A program made the position numbers and the translations under genes. The notes below the pieces were generated by a model that saw only the letters and a program-made list of their open reading frames with translations, made no database searches and had not been told where the DNA came from. DNA of 64,000 nt from Strigops habroptila (Eukaryota > Chordata > Aves > Psittaciformes > Psittacidae), in NCBI RefSeq assembly GCF_004027225.2, contig NC_044277.2, forward strand, positions 85,820,283-85,884,282, given 5' to 3'. The stretch's first letter is position 1. Every line of letters starts with the position of its first letter. Below are positions 51,401 to 61,675 of the stretch, piece after piece.

Positions 51401-54400
51401 AGGGTTCAATCTCGAACTGTCTAAGAATGACCAGATCTGGCCTGTCAAAGTAAAACATCTCTGTCAACAGAGGACAGTCCCTGAGGCCATATTCTTCAGA
51501 TTTTCTTAATTTGGGGTTTTTTGTTTCTCAAAGTAATTTTTACTTTTTTCTTAGAGAAGAAAAAGTAGATTTTATGGTCAGTCTGTGCTTTATTGCGCCA
51601 CAACATAATAAAATCAAGAGAAACAACACTTAACTTGGTCACACTTCTCTTGAGAGCCAAACATTATTTTGCCTTCCACTCCCGCTTTGTTCATAGAGGG
51701 TTTGCTACAATCCATATATTCTTTATTTATAGTCATGCACCCTTCCCACATGCACTCAAGCCTCCTTTTAACCTTTCTTAAACATCAATCCTTCCAAACT
51801 AATTCTTGTTAGTGTTTTTCACTGAACTGCTCTTCTGCCCTCAAGCACCTCCCCTGCTTTAGCTGCAGTAAGGATCACACATGAGGGGATTTCACCTCTT
51901 CTCTACCCTGCCTCATGCAGCAGTCTCCCTTCAGAGGACCCTTGCTTCTGCTCTGATGGGGGTTATACTCCAGGGATAAAAAGAAAAAAAAAAAAGAAAA
52001 AGATAGACAGAAAGATGGAAAGAAAATAATAATATTTATTAAGAAGAATCTGAGCTCAAACCTTCTACCAAAGAATGCAAACATCACCTGACTTTGTACT
52101 GAAGACTTCTGGCTCTATCAGCTACTTACTCCTCCATCCCTCTATGATGTGTTAAAACTCCAAGCAACACTCACCTGTTTCAGATGAATGACTTTCCTCC
52201 AGCCTCCAACACCATCTACCTTTCTGATGGCTCTCTCCCTCCTTTATTTCTATATATACCAGTTAGATATTCAGCCCCCCAAATCAATCATTTACAATAA
52301 TCAAAATATCATTCAGATAGCAACAAATATGCTATGCTACTTGCAAAAAAGTCATCAGCTACAGAATTGGCTCTCATTTAAGTGGCCTGCTGTCTCTGGG
52401 AGTAGCCTGCTTGCACAAAAGGACCTGCTCTGACTGTGATGGGCATCAGGAGAGAGACAGCTCTTAGGCTGTCTGGACTCCACCATTAAGATCTTAAATG
52501 AGGAGTCAAGCCAATGCCTATTCAAAAACCCATGGAAGCAAACTACAGATCTCTCAATTACTGGAATAACACCAGGAAACCCCCACGCTCCGTAACTTAT
52601 TCTTTGATTTGCACTGAAGTCACCAGTTCAGAAGGAATTTGAATTAAACGTTTCAGTTCTGACTGATCTACCAGAACAGTGAGTGTGGAAAATAAGAAAT
52701 ATTTTTATCCATTTACTCAGAGGCCCATTATGAGTTTTCCCATACTCCAGAGCCCACACACACTCTATGCTTCCTATTCAGGGACTCGGTAGGAAAACTG
52801 TCAACAAGCTAACTCTTTATACCTCACTGGAAATTAAAACTATTCATTGTGAGAGTTTAAAGGTCTCATGGGGAGGGGAACCCTACCAGCTTCCAGCTCC
52901 CAATGCAGCTGAATTCTCGTGGGATCCTCTGCATTTCAGGAGTACAGCTTTCAAAATCAGAAAGTATCTTTAAAGCCTTCAAATGAAGCCACCCATCTCT
53001 GCATCACTTGGCAAAGACAAAATAGACAAAGCTCAAATCAAGCTGACAAAAAAGGATGTCCAAAATGACAAGTGTCCTGTGGTGATGGACTTCTGCTGAA
53101 TTTTTTTGGCTGCTAAATGATACTGTCAGTAGCTCTTTGAACATGAAAAGAGCTATGGAAGCCCAGCACAGAGGCTCAATCAATCCCTGGAGCATGACAG
53201 CTCTGCAGCAGGAGGTAGATCAGCCCAAAATGCAGAGCCGAAGCAACCTGCTCTCAGCCACACTGAGTTACTGTACATAGGTTTATTTATACCTTTCAGG
53301 ATTTCTGTCTCCATTAATTCCCTTTGTGCTTATTTATTTATTTATATCATGGAGAACTAGCAGCTTGATATATTGCATTTTTGGAAAGCCTAATAGTAAA
53401 AGAATATTGAAAGCTATGAAGTCACACACAGAAATTATGAGATGGGTAAAGAGCTGACTGATGGGCAGACAGTAATAAGGGATAGAAAAATGGGAATCAT
53501 AAGCGGATGGCGGGAGGTTAGTGGCAGGGTCACTCATTCAAAAAAAAAGGAAAAGAAATCTTGTTTAATAACCTCACTTGGGAGCTTGGTGCAAACCTTA
53601 GGAATGTGCCAGTGAAGTCTGCTGGTCACAGAGTGAGGCTCTGCCTGCAGTACAGCACAGAAATGGGATGTTAGAGAGGGAAATAGGTGAGCTTGAGACC
53701 CTGCGTGTCAAAAGCAAGTAAAAATGTAAAATACAAGGTAAGTTACTTAGGGACTAATGGGAAATGCTTCTGCTGGAAGGTAAGCTTTTAGTAGATACTG
53801 GTTTAGACTTGCCTATATACTGCTTGAACACAAGTGACTATAAGACACCAGTTTATTGTATTCATGAGTATTTGCAATTCAGACAATGAAATACTGGTGC
53901 TCTTTCACAATTCTGGATATCAATACCTGAGAAACAAAAGCTTCAGCAAGCTTATTTATAAAAGGAAAGGAGGCAAAAGACCTCAGCTCAGCAAACGAAC
54001 AGGGCTGTTGTCTGCTCACATAGCATAGGGAAAAAGAGATTGAAGGTAGTCACAGACAGGAGCAAATGGGAAGGGTAAAAAACACAAACCACAGAGAACC
54101 TGGACAGCTATAGTATATTTGAATTGAATGCGAAGATGTACCCCAGTACAAGAGCAGTTTGAAGTCCGGAATGGCGCCCCAACAGAAGCACAGGTCATAA
54201 ATACTAACAGCATTCAAAATGAAACTCATTTCATGAAAGCAACTGTATAACTCAGTAACTATAGTAGCAAAGGACTGATTACAATAATTTGTTTCAATCC
54301 TGAATCCTCAATTACATTGAAAAAAAAGACAGGAAAAATCAGACATAAGGTTGCAATTGCAATCTTCAATAGCTCATATGCATTATGATACAGCACTTAA

Positions 54401-57400
54401 TTAGATGATTACACATTAGTTTTTCCCCCAGAATGCTCCCTGCAGTCAGCAAATGGGCAGCTATTAATGATGTCTCTACCTCTCCCATTCAACACGTGCC
54501 CCTTAGCCTTATTATCCAAACCTCCCAGCGAGTACAAAATCATGGGTTTCCTCAGAGACATTCCTACAGTGCTGTCAGAATATTCATGTACTTCATAAAT
54601 ACCAATGAAATCATCTCCACCACCTTCTTGTAAGAGTAAGGAGAAAGATTATTCCTGTTTTGCAGGCAGGAAGATAAAATACAGAGAAATTGTGTCCAGA
54701 ATGAGAAAAATCACACAGCAATAACCCTTACAGATGCTGATATAAATGCTCCCAGCTTTCTGCAAATCCAGTTCCAGATTTACATGCCAGAGGCAGACAC
54801 TGAAGAAATTGTGATTAGTGACAGCACTGAAAGAGCCTTATCCTAGGGAAATTTTCATCATCATACAAGAGCACCGCTGGCAGACACAGGGAATGGGTAC
54901 AGCCCTTCAGAAGGCATTCAGCTGCATTTCCCCAAGACTGTCCTCTTTCCTTCTGCAACCCTCTATCTTATTCACTACACACCTTCCAAATTCTGCAACA
55001 AATGAGGAACAGACAACAGCTTCATTCCCACAGCATCGTCCATCCTATGCACTGATTCGTCCATCCTATGCCCTGTAGAAAAAATAGGTCGTAATCATGT
55101 TATTAAGGGCTATATCATCATGCCTTCATATCAGGAGGCCAAGCAAAGGTTGCCCAGGCAACCTGACTTCTTGCATTTCAACAGAGCTTGACTTATCAAT
55201 GTTTACATTTCTCTAACATCACCAATATTAAAAAAAAACCCAACACAAAGAACACCTCAAATACCATTGCGAGGAGCCGTATCTGAGCCATCAGGAGGTT
55301 TCAGATACCTATACGTGCATTGCTACTATCTACTGCCAGAGCTATGGAGGAAACCTCAACAGGCAGAGGAGGTGAGTTGGGCAGTATGGAGAGGTGAAGC
55401 ACACAATTTAGGAGTGGATTTCACGAGAGTGCTGAGACTGAATCCCTGGGCTTAACAGCTTGTTCTGGAGGGAGGGGGAAAGCAAATGATTGCAGCCCTT
55501 TTGGTCTCCATGCTCTATTCTCCACTCTTCTACAGCTCTTAGTTCCTCCCAGTCCTTTGTTCCCTTTGCCTGTCTTAGTCCCTTCCAACTATGTTTATTC
55601 TTTGCCCCCACAACTCTTTATACTCTCTTATTTCCTCTATTCTCTGTCCACTGGTCCCCTCGTACTGCTCTCTACCTCCACTTGGTTCCCAAGGTCTCGT
55701 CTCCTCTCCTACCACTTACATCCACATCCAGACCCACTCATCCTCTCCCCTCTCGGTTGCAGAGGGGTCAGAGGAGCACTGACAGCACCAAGGCTTGCTG
55801 CCAGCCCTCCGCATGCAGTTCCTGCCCTGTGAAGCCAGTTCCTCCGAGAGGAAAGGTAGCACTGGGGACAAAGAGCCACTGTGCTGCTAGGCACAAAGCA
55901 GCTGCGACAGGCTGGAGCGCAGCCAGCAAGAGTCTGTGGAGGACTCAACTGGTGTGAGAGAGTCATTCAAGCTTAAAAAGAGGCTGACACCCCCCTCCTT
56001 TTATTTTTTTAAATTATTTTCTCTCATATTCGGCTTTTCCCAGTGACATCAGAAGGCATGTCCTCAGTAGAGCACTTCCTTTTTCTCTCTGTCCCCTCAA
56101 AACCCTGCTGCTGTCAGAGGTCAGTACTGCCCTCACCAGGGATGCAGTCAGGGAACACATGGGCTCTCCTCTTCCATTCCTGTAGGCATAGCCAGCAGAA
56201 GACAACTTAACTGATGAGTTTTATTCTTGTTACTCACTGTTTATCATGTATTGCATATCCTGAAAGAGTTGCACAAACTCCAACAGTTCCTGCTCCTAGA
56301 CAAGAGGGGACCACCAGGAAAAACCTAGGCCCTCCTGAAAGCTGATTTAACATACAAGAGGGCAAAAGAAATCACTGGCTGGTTTTGTTTGAGATAGAAA
56401 TCTCTGTGGCTGACACACAGTCCTTTGTAAGACTTAAAGACTGCCTTCAAGTAGCACCTTGAACTGTTTTAACTAAATTCCCCACAGTTATCTGACTTTC
56501 CCTCAAGACTTGCATGAGTTATTTAAGTTTGGCACCATTAAACAACCAAGAAACAGGATCTGGTAAAGGAACACATCTGGCAGGCTTGTACGTAGTAGCA
56601 TCACATGTATTATGGGGTCAGGGAACTTGCTTTCTTTCTCCAACTAATACACCTAGCTCTTCATCTACTGCAAGCTTTAAAACGGTAGTGTAGTTGTAGG
56701 TATGACGGTGTAAGGATATGAGTAAAGCGCTGTAGGGAGAGAGAACCTCTTCTGTTAGGGAAAGAGACTGACTTTCAGACATAAGGCTTTTTCACACTTC
56801 CCTCCGCTATTTACCCAATGAAAGAAAAAAAGAAGTATGTAAGTCAACAGATCCAAGCCTCATGCTTAGGAAAAAAAAATATAGCAAAACAAACCAGAAA
56901 ACTAGCTTATGTGTAAAAAGAAAAGTCATGGCAGCGTGTTGCTCAGTAGCAAAAAAGGTGATGATAATTTTCTTCTTTTTTTTTTTTTTCCCCCAATTAA
57001 AAGCTCCTGAAAACCACAGCTTTCCTAACTGCAATCCACACACATATGCAGACACAGAGTACTTGTCACCACTGCATCCCTTCTTCCTCTCCACCTTGTG
57101 TTCTGCATGCTAAAGCACTGGTCTCTATTTGGATGCTTGATCTTTGCCGGTCACTTTTGTAATTACATTAGTATTATTTCTCTGAGCTTACAGAGGAACC
57201 TTGGAAACGAATAGCTATAATATGTTTGTCCATAGGAGTACTCTGGTTTGTGTTTTGATCTAGAGATGAGCAAAAAGGGGGTTTTATTATTCAGCCTGGT
57301 CAAGCAGTTATAAACACTCTTTTCTCCAGTTCTTTAAACTGATCTCCATACTTCCTAACCATTTATTCCACTCAGGTCAAAATGATTGTACTGCAGCTGC

Positions 57401-60400
57401 ACTGCAATGTATGTTTGTTTCTTCTTTCACAGAGGAACAGGGAAGAGATGGGGAAGTTTTTGGACAAACTGTCAGTGAAAAACCTCTACTGAATTAATAT
57501 TCTCAAAATATTTCATTTGCTCATAAATGAAGCTGACTTTTTCAGATAATGTTTTGAAATATTTGTCAACAAAATTCAGCAAGCCTGTTTTACAAATGAC
57601 ATTTCAATATGCAGTTGGATTAAAAAATAAATAAAAAAAATCATTCTCCTGATGCAAAAATGCATTTAAACTTTTATTTCGAAAAGATGGTAAAGTGTTG
57701 AGCTAACTGGTGAAATTTTCAGACTCAAAACATTAGGGATGATTTAACCAGGTCTAATTAGCACACCTAGATTTTGTAAGCATTAAAGAAAAAAATATGA
57801 CCAGACAAAACCAAACATCTCTTCATGAAGGCATTTTATTCCTGCCAAAACTGACAAGGTATACCAATCATTAAAAAATAAAGCCACCTAAAGGTACTGA
57901 GGAAGCAGCTCTCCTTGTGTTTTGCAACCATCACCATGTTACACCCCTGGGACAGGCTGCTGAAGATAAGGGCAACATTTATTTACAACACTCTAGGCTC
58001 CTATCAACATCCCTTGTCTCACTTTAATTTGTTTACCATGCAGGCATTCCCCTGGTATCTTGCTGGCTGAGCACTGCCCATCAGCTGCCTGTGCTGATTT
58101 CTCCAGGAAGAGGTTACCACAGCCACAGGACCTTTCAAACTGCAGCTGGACCACTGTCCAGACATTCAGTTGTTCTCTTCAGACACATCTCCCAAGAGAA
58201 CTGGTGAACTGCTCCCACCCTATGGATTGAGTCAAAACCAGCAGATAGATTTTACTTTCTTTTTTTAAAACCCAACACATGGGTCAAGTCCCTGAGGAAC
58301 AAACAGGCCTTACAGAAGTTTAGTGGCATTTTCTACTATGGGCAGCATAGCCAAATGGACCAGTAAAAGCTTTCAGCTGGCAATGGGAATAGTGCAATTC
58401 TTCATAAAGGAAAATAAGCTTGGACAGCAATTCAAAGTTGCATTTTCTCACATCCCAAAAATACCTCACCCACTTGAATGCCACTTCTTTTTATTATGGA
58501 ATGCATATGAGCTGCCAAAACAGGTACATATCATAGAATACGAGGTTGGAAGGGACCTCAAGGATCACCTGGTCCATCCTTTCTTGGCAAAAGCATGGTC
58601 TAGACTAGATGTCTCAGTACCCTGTCCAGCTGAATCTTAAAAGTGGCCAAGGTTGGGGGATCCACTACTTCCCTGGGGAGATTATTCCAGAGGCTAATTG
58701 TTCTCATTGTAAAAAAAATCTTTACTGTGTTCAGTCAGAATCTCTCCAGGAGTAATTTGTACCCATTACCCCTATCTTTTCCATGCGACTCCTTGTAAAA
58801 AGGAAGTTTCCATCTTCTTTGTAACCACTCTTTAAAAACTGGATCATGGTGATAAGGTCTCCCCCAGAGCTTTCTTTTCTCTATCCTAAACGAACCCAGA
58901 GACTACTGTAACTCCTGTAATGATCTGTTTTATAGGATACACTAATTTAACTGCTACGTATGAGTAAAATTACAGTGGGGTTTCCAGCTGGAATGGACTG
59001 CAAGTGAGCAGTTTGTCATTTAGATGTATTGGGAGTAATTCAATCACAGGAGGCAGTTACGACAATGCAGCAAGGAATAATAAACAGTAATACAATGGTC
59101 CCTAACTAGAGCACAACTGTTTACAGCTCTTGCAGATGGAGAACAAAGAATAAACCAAATGATGAACAAAAATCCTCCACACAGATAGGAAAGCTCAACA
59201 ATGGAGTCAAGGGGAAATAGGGAATATCTGCATCAGGCTCAATGGTATCCTTTCTCGCAGATGCATACCAGCTTTTTATCCATTCCCCGCTACAGCAACT
59301 ATAGGAATGTGATTATAACAAAAGCAGAGAAATGCCTTCTTCTGCTTACTATACCACAGGGAGACACATGACCTGTCGTTTGATCACATTCTTCATTCAG
59401 GATTTCTACTTTTCTCCTGTCTTCACTCAGAGCATCAAAACTCCCATACACCCAGAATGACAGGGAAGGTCCTTCCTTCTGAAATTTTTAGTTAAGCTCA
59501 TTTAATCCTTTTGATACTGCTTCTCTCTTACTCTCCCTACAGAAATGCAGCATCCCTCCAGAGCTGGGTCAGGAAAGCCTTAGAGTGTGGGGCTGCAGAG
59601 AGAGAGCTTAAAGAGAAAAAACGAGGAAAGAAATAATAAAAAATCCCAACAATATCCCCAACATATCCAGCATCAACAAGGAGGCAGAAATGACCATGTT
59701 CTGTATCACAAAGTTTACATTACCCTTTGCACTGACAACTACTATATCTCAATGTATGTGCAGGCAGAGAAATCCATAGCATCGACGTGTAATAATGCTC
59801 TAGTTTCCACATGAAAGGGAGTCCCTCCTTAAACCAAGTGTACTCCTACCATGAAACTGCTGGAAAAAGTAATCAGTCACAAATAACAGTCATAAAACCA
59901 TTTTGACACTTAGCATTCCTCCATGGACAATATCATTATACATGGCTTAAATAAATCCCTCTAGCCACACAGTTGCATCTTTATCGTCTTCCTTAAAGGA
60001 AACTCAGGTAATTTATTTTTTCTTTCCTCTAAAATCCATTTTATTTCATCTGCAAATTCAAGAAGCTGACTAGCTGAGAAAAGCCAAATTTAGAGTCGGC
60101 TGGGAAACTTCAAGACTAATTGTGAGACATTTCATTGCCTCAGAGACAGGTTTTCTCCAAGACCGATCATTTGATCTGGGGAAGATCTGCAAAAAGGAGT
60201 TGTGGGGGGAAGGAGTGGGGGTGGAGATCATTAGGTTAATGGCTGCTCATATACCCCTATGATTTTCACAACTTACCAGAAAAATAGCATTTAACATTGT
60301 ATAGCCATGCTGTGGCTAATTAACATCAATGTGCCAACTGCACCAGAAATCATAGCAGTGACCTGGGTATGAAGAGTACAGACCCAAATCAGACTTTTTC

Positions 60401-61675
60401 ACCCCTCAGTGATGAAGACTGCCTCATCTGTTAGGCGCTGATGCTAATGGTGACACTTTTCTATTCTGGATGAAGTCTGTCCCAGTGCTGACGGATGCTT
60501 TTAGCACTGACTGAAGCTACAGTTAGCCCTGTAGCTTGAGACCTTTGACAGTGAGTATCAGCCAAGCACAGGAAGCATCACTCCTACCCATGGGCAGAGC
60601 TACTGGGTGACGTCTTCCTGTTGCCCCTATGGGTCAGAGCAAGTAGGGTTTGAAAAAGTGTGGGGGGAAAAGAAACATTTCCACTGTTTTCTGACTAGTG
60701 GGTAGTCTGGTACAGATCGCAAGTGACAGCGCAAAATGGGTGTTTATGGGCACCATCAGGCCTGTGAGAAGGAAGAGGGGAGCCCAAACCAAATCTGACA
60801 GGTGCACCAGTGAGATGAAGATGCAGAAAACTCTTCACCTTTGTTGTAACTAGAGACACACTCACACAGTCTCTTCTGCAAAGCACCCTGCACAAAGGCA
60901 GCATGGCTATTTCAGTGACAATCCCAGTGACAAGACAAATCAGCTCTTTCTAAAAGCATCAATAAACCAAGAAACCAATAATTTAGGCTCTCAATCAAAA
61001 CCTGCACCCTACTGCTGCTGCTTGCAGGCCTCCCCCATCCCCAGAGCAGCATCACTCAGATGATGCAGGAGAGGAAAGCAAAATGGCTCCTGGAGCAAGG
61101 CTTTAAAGAGAAACTGTAACATGTTTTAGGTTTGCCACAGAGCTGGCACTTTAGAATCGGGGGTTCAAGTGCTGCTGCTTCTCCAAACCAACAGAGTAGG
61201 TGCCGCATGATGGGCAGGATCCCAGTGAGCAGCTTCCTTAAAACACAGTTTCCATAGGCACACAAGGCTGAAGGTGCATTGGGTAGCTGTGGCAAAATTC
61301 AAGAGATGTCTCTAAAGACATATGGCAGTGCAAGATGAGAGTGTCATTACTAGGACTGTTCAACAGGCTGAGTAATTTTAAACACAGTGCTGGAGTTTGG
61401 AATGGTTTTTCAAGAAAAGCAAAATGAATGAATGAATGGGATGATTTCACAGGCAGTAAATAGATTATTTAATTCTGGTCAGCAATGTCACGTGCTGCCT
61501 TTTGAGAAGAATAGAGGGATTTGAGGTTGTCTGTCTGTCCTACTCACCGGGCACCACTCCTTTGATGTCACTTTCTGTGCTCATCCTGTTCTTGTGTGTG
61601 AACTGAAGGATCAGCTCCTTGGATGCCTCAAACTGTTGCGTAGCCATCAGCCACCGAAGGGACTCTGGGAAAATA
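36105..61675 (-). CDS. SLC22A23: Solute carrier family 22 member 23, 3' half only
   Basis: An orphan major facilitator superfamily transporter related to organic ion transporters, in the plasma or another cell membrane. Six coding exons are visible (61548-61675, 49385-49487, 46186-46418, 43605-43637, 42081-42204, 36105-36462) with mutually consistent phases. They encode the last 325 complete residues of a protein recalled as about 686 in human. Landmarks in order: [120 protein letters not shown], and the tail ending TANGMKSM. This spans predicted TM7-TM12 and the cytosolic tail. The exons encoding TM1-TM6 lie beyond 64000; none was found between 61676 and 64000. The gene faces PSMG4 tail to tail. 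Introns are far shorter than in mammals. Confidence 0.95.
37026..37061 (+). repeat. 18-bp tandem duplication
   Basis: TTTCTAAATAAAAACA-type unit repeated at 18-bp spacing with one or two differences. Local duplication in an intron. Confidence 0.85.
38558..38576 (+). repeat. T19 homopolymer
   Basis: Nineteen T on the plus strand within an SLC22A23 intron. No retroposon body is recognised next to it. Confidence 0.88.
40225..40335. repeat. Possible degraded MIR-like SINE remnant
   Basis: The order of GGGACCCTGAGGCA, then GTCACTC, then CAGCCAGCAAAGGCAGAGG resembles the core of amniote MIR elements (GGAAACTGAGGCA, GGTCACACAGC, GTGGCAGAGC). The match is loose and from memory. Confidence 0.3.
41345..41786 (+). 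mobile_element. CR1 LINE fragment in an SLC22A23 intron
   Basis: 5'-truncated CR1 in plus orientation, antisense to SLC22A23. It begins at AGAGGAGGGCCATGAAGATG and passes through GGCTGGAGCAC, AGGCTGAAGGAGCTG, GGAAGAGGAGGCTCAGGG, AACAGGTTGCCCAGAGAAGC and GGTGTCCCTGCCCATGGCAG. It ends in two clear ATTCTGTG-type repeats (TGTTCTGTGATTCTGTGATTT). It is better preserved than the copy in TUBB2B. It lies about 295 nt from the nearest coding exon. Confidence 0.96.
42081..42204 (-). CDS. SLC22A23: SLC22A23 coding exon (TM10 region)
   Basis: 124 nt: GT completing Gly, then [39 protein letters not shown] and AG of a split Arg. Acceptor TTGGCAG, donor GTGAGA. The first eight exonic bases (GTATGAGT) themselves look like a splice donor. 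Confidence 0.95.
42205..43604 (-). other. SLC22A23: SLC22A23 intron
   Basis: 1400 nt with GTATGG donor and GGCAG acceptor. No repeat, exon or RNA gene is recognised. Confidence 0.88.
43605..43637 (-). CDS. SLC22A23: SLC22A23 33-nt microexon
   Basis: TG completing Leu, ten codons [10 protein letters not shown], then the first G of Gly. It is flanked by a GATCCAG acceptor and GTATGG donor. It matches IGKYSQHPDSG recalled from human, and the phases with both neighbouring exons close exactly, so it is confidently coding despite its size. It encodes the loop between TM9 and TM10. Confidence 0.93.
43638..46185 (-). other. SLC22A23: SLC22A23 intron
   Basis: 2548 nt with GTAAGT donor. It holds a (CA)8 tract running into GTGTGTGT at 44932-44956. 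Otherwise unremarkable unique sequence with no additional exon. Confidence 0.88.
44932..44956 (+). repeat. CA microsatellite with inverted GT arm
   Basis: CA dinucleotides (about eight units) directly followed by GTGTGTGT, forming a near-perfect self-complementary tract with a one-base centre. It could extrude as a hairpin and is probably length-variable. Confidence 0.85.
46186..46418 (-). CDS. SLC22A23: SLC22A23 coding exon (TM7-TM9)
   Basis: 233 nt: G completing Ser, 77 codons from [18 protein letters not shown] to [14 protein letters not shown], then T of a split Leu. Acceptor CCCTAG, donor GTAAGT. It carries the FLGRRGG loop between TM8 and TM9. The short extracellular loop [10 protein letters not shown] differs from the human sequence as recalled. 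Confidence 0.96.
46419..49384 (-). other. SLC22A23: SLC22A23 intron
   Basis: 2966 nt with GTAAGT donor. No recognised repeat or exon. Confidence 0.88.
49385..49487 (-). CDS. SLC22A23: SLC22A23 coding exon (intracellular loop to TM7)
   Basis: 103 nt: AG completing Glu, 33 codons from [17 protein letters not shown] to KNIVVLCVN, then TC of a split Ser. Acceptor GTTTCAG, donor GTAAGT. Basic loop residues RRPKK precede TM7, as in the human protein. Confidence 0.95.
54650..54730. repeat. Possible degraded MIR-like SINE remnant
   Basis: CCTGTTTTGCAGGCAGGAAG, then AATACAGAGAAATTGTG, then AAATCACACAGCAATAA follows the order of the MIR core (TTTTACAGATGAGGAAACTG, CAGAGAGGTTAAGTG, GTCACACAGC). Loose match from memory. 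Confidence 0.35.
55036..55071 (+). repeat. 21-bp tandem duplication
   Basis: TCGTCCATCCTATGC occurs at 55036-55050 and again at 55057-55071, a 21-bp period. It is an exact recent-looking duplication in an intron. Confidence 0.92.
58531..58900 (-). mobile_element. CR1 LINE fragment in a large SLC22A23 intron
   Basis: CR1 in minus orientation, the same sense as SLC22A23. It starts with TCATAGAATACGAGGTTGGA and GGGACCTCAAGGATCACCTG (reverse complement of the CR1 3' end). It continues through CTTCCCTGGGGAGATTATTCCA, GTACCCATTACCCCTATC and GATAAGGTCTCCCCCAGAG. It is 5'-truncated near 58900 and has no coding capacity. Confidence 0.93.
61548..61675 (-). CDS. SLC22A23: SLC22A23 coding exon (after TM6)
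   Basis: 128 nt: T of a split Ser codon, 42 codons from [19 protein letters not shown] to DIKGVVP, then G of a split Glu. Acceptor TTTGAAG is weak in pyrimidines; donor GTGAGT. PESLRWL is the hallmark after TM6 in SLC22 transporters. Confidence 0.95.

Larger units (their letters stand above)
49488..61547 (-). other. SLC22A23: Large SLC22A23 intron
   Basis: 12060 nt with GTGAGT donor. It contains a CR1 fragment at 58531-58900, a 21-bp tandem duplication at 55036-55071 and a possible MIR-like remnant near 54650-54730. Several short open frames (for example 55490-55957) are pyrimidine-rich and resemble no protein. Confidence 0.85.
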
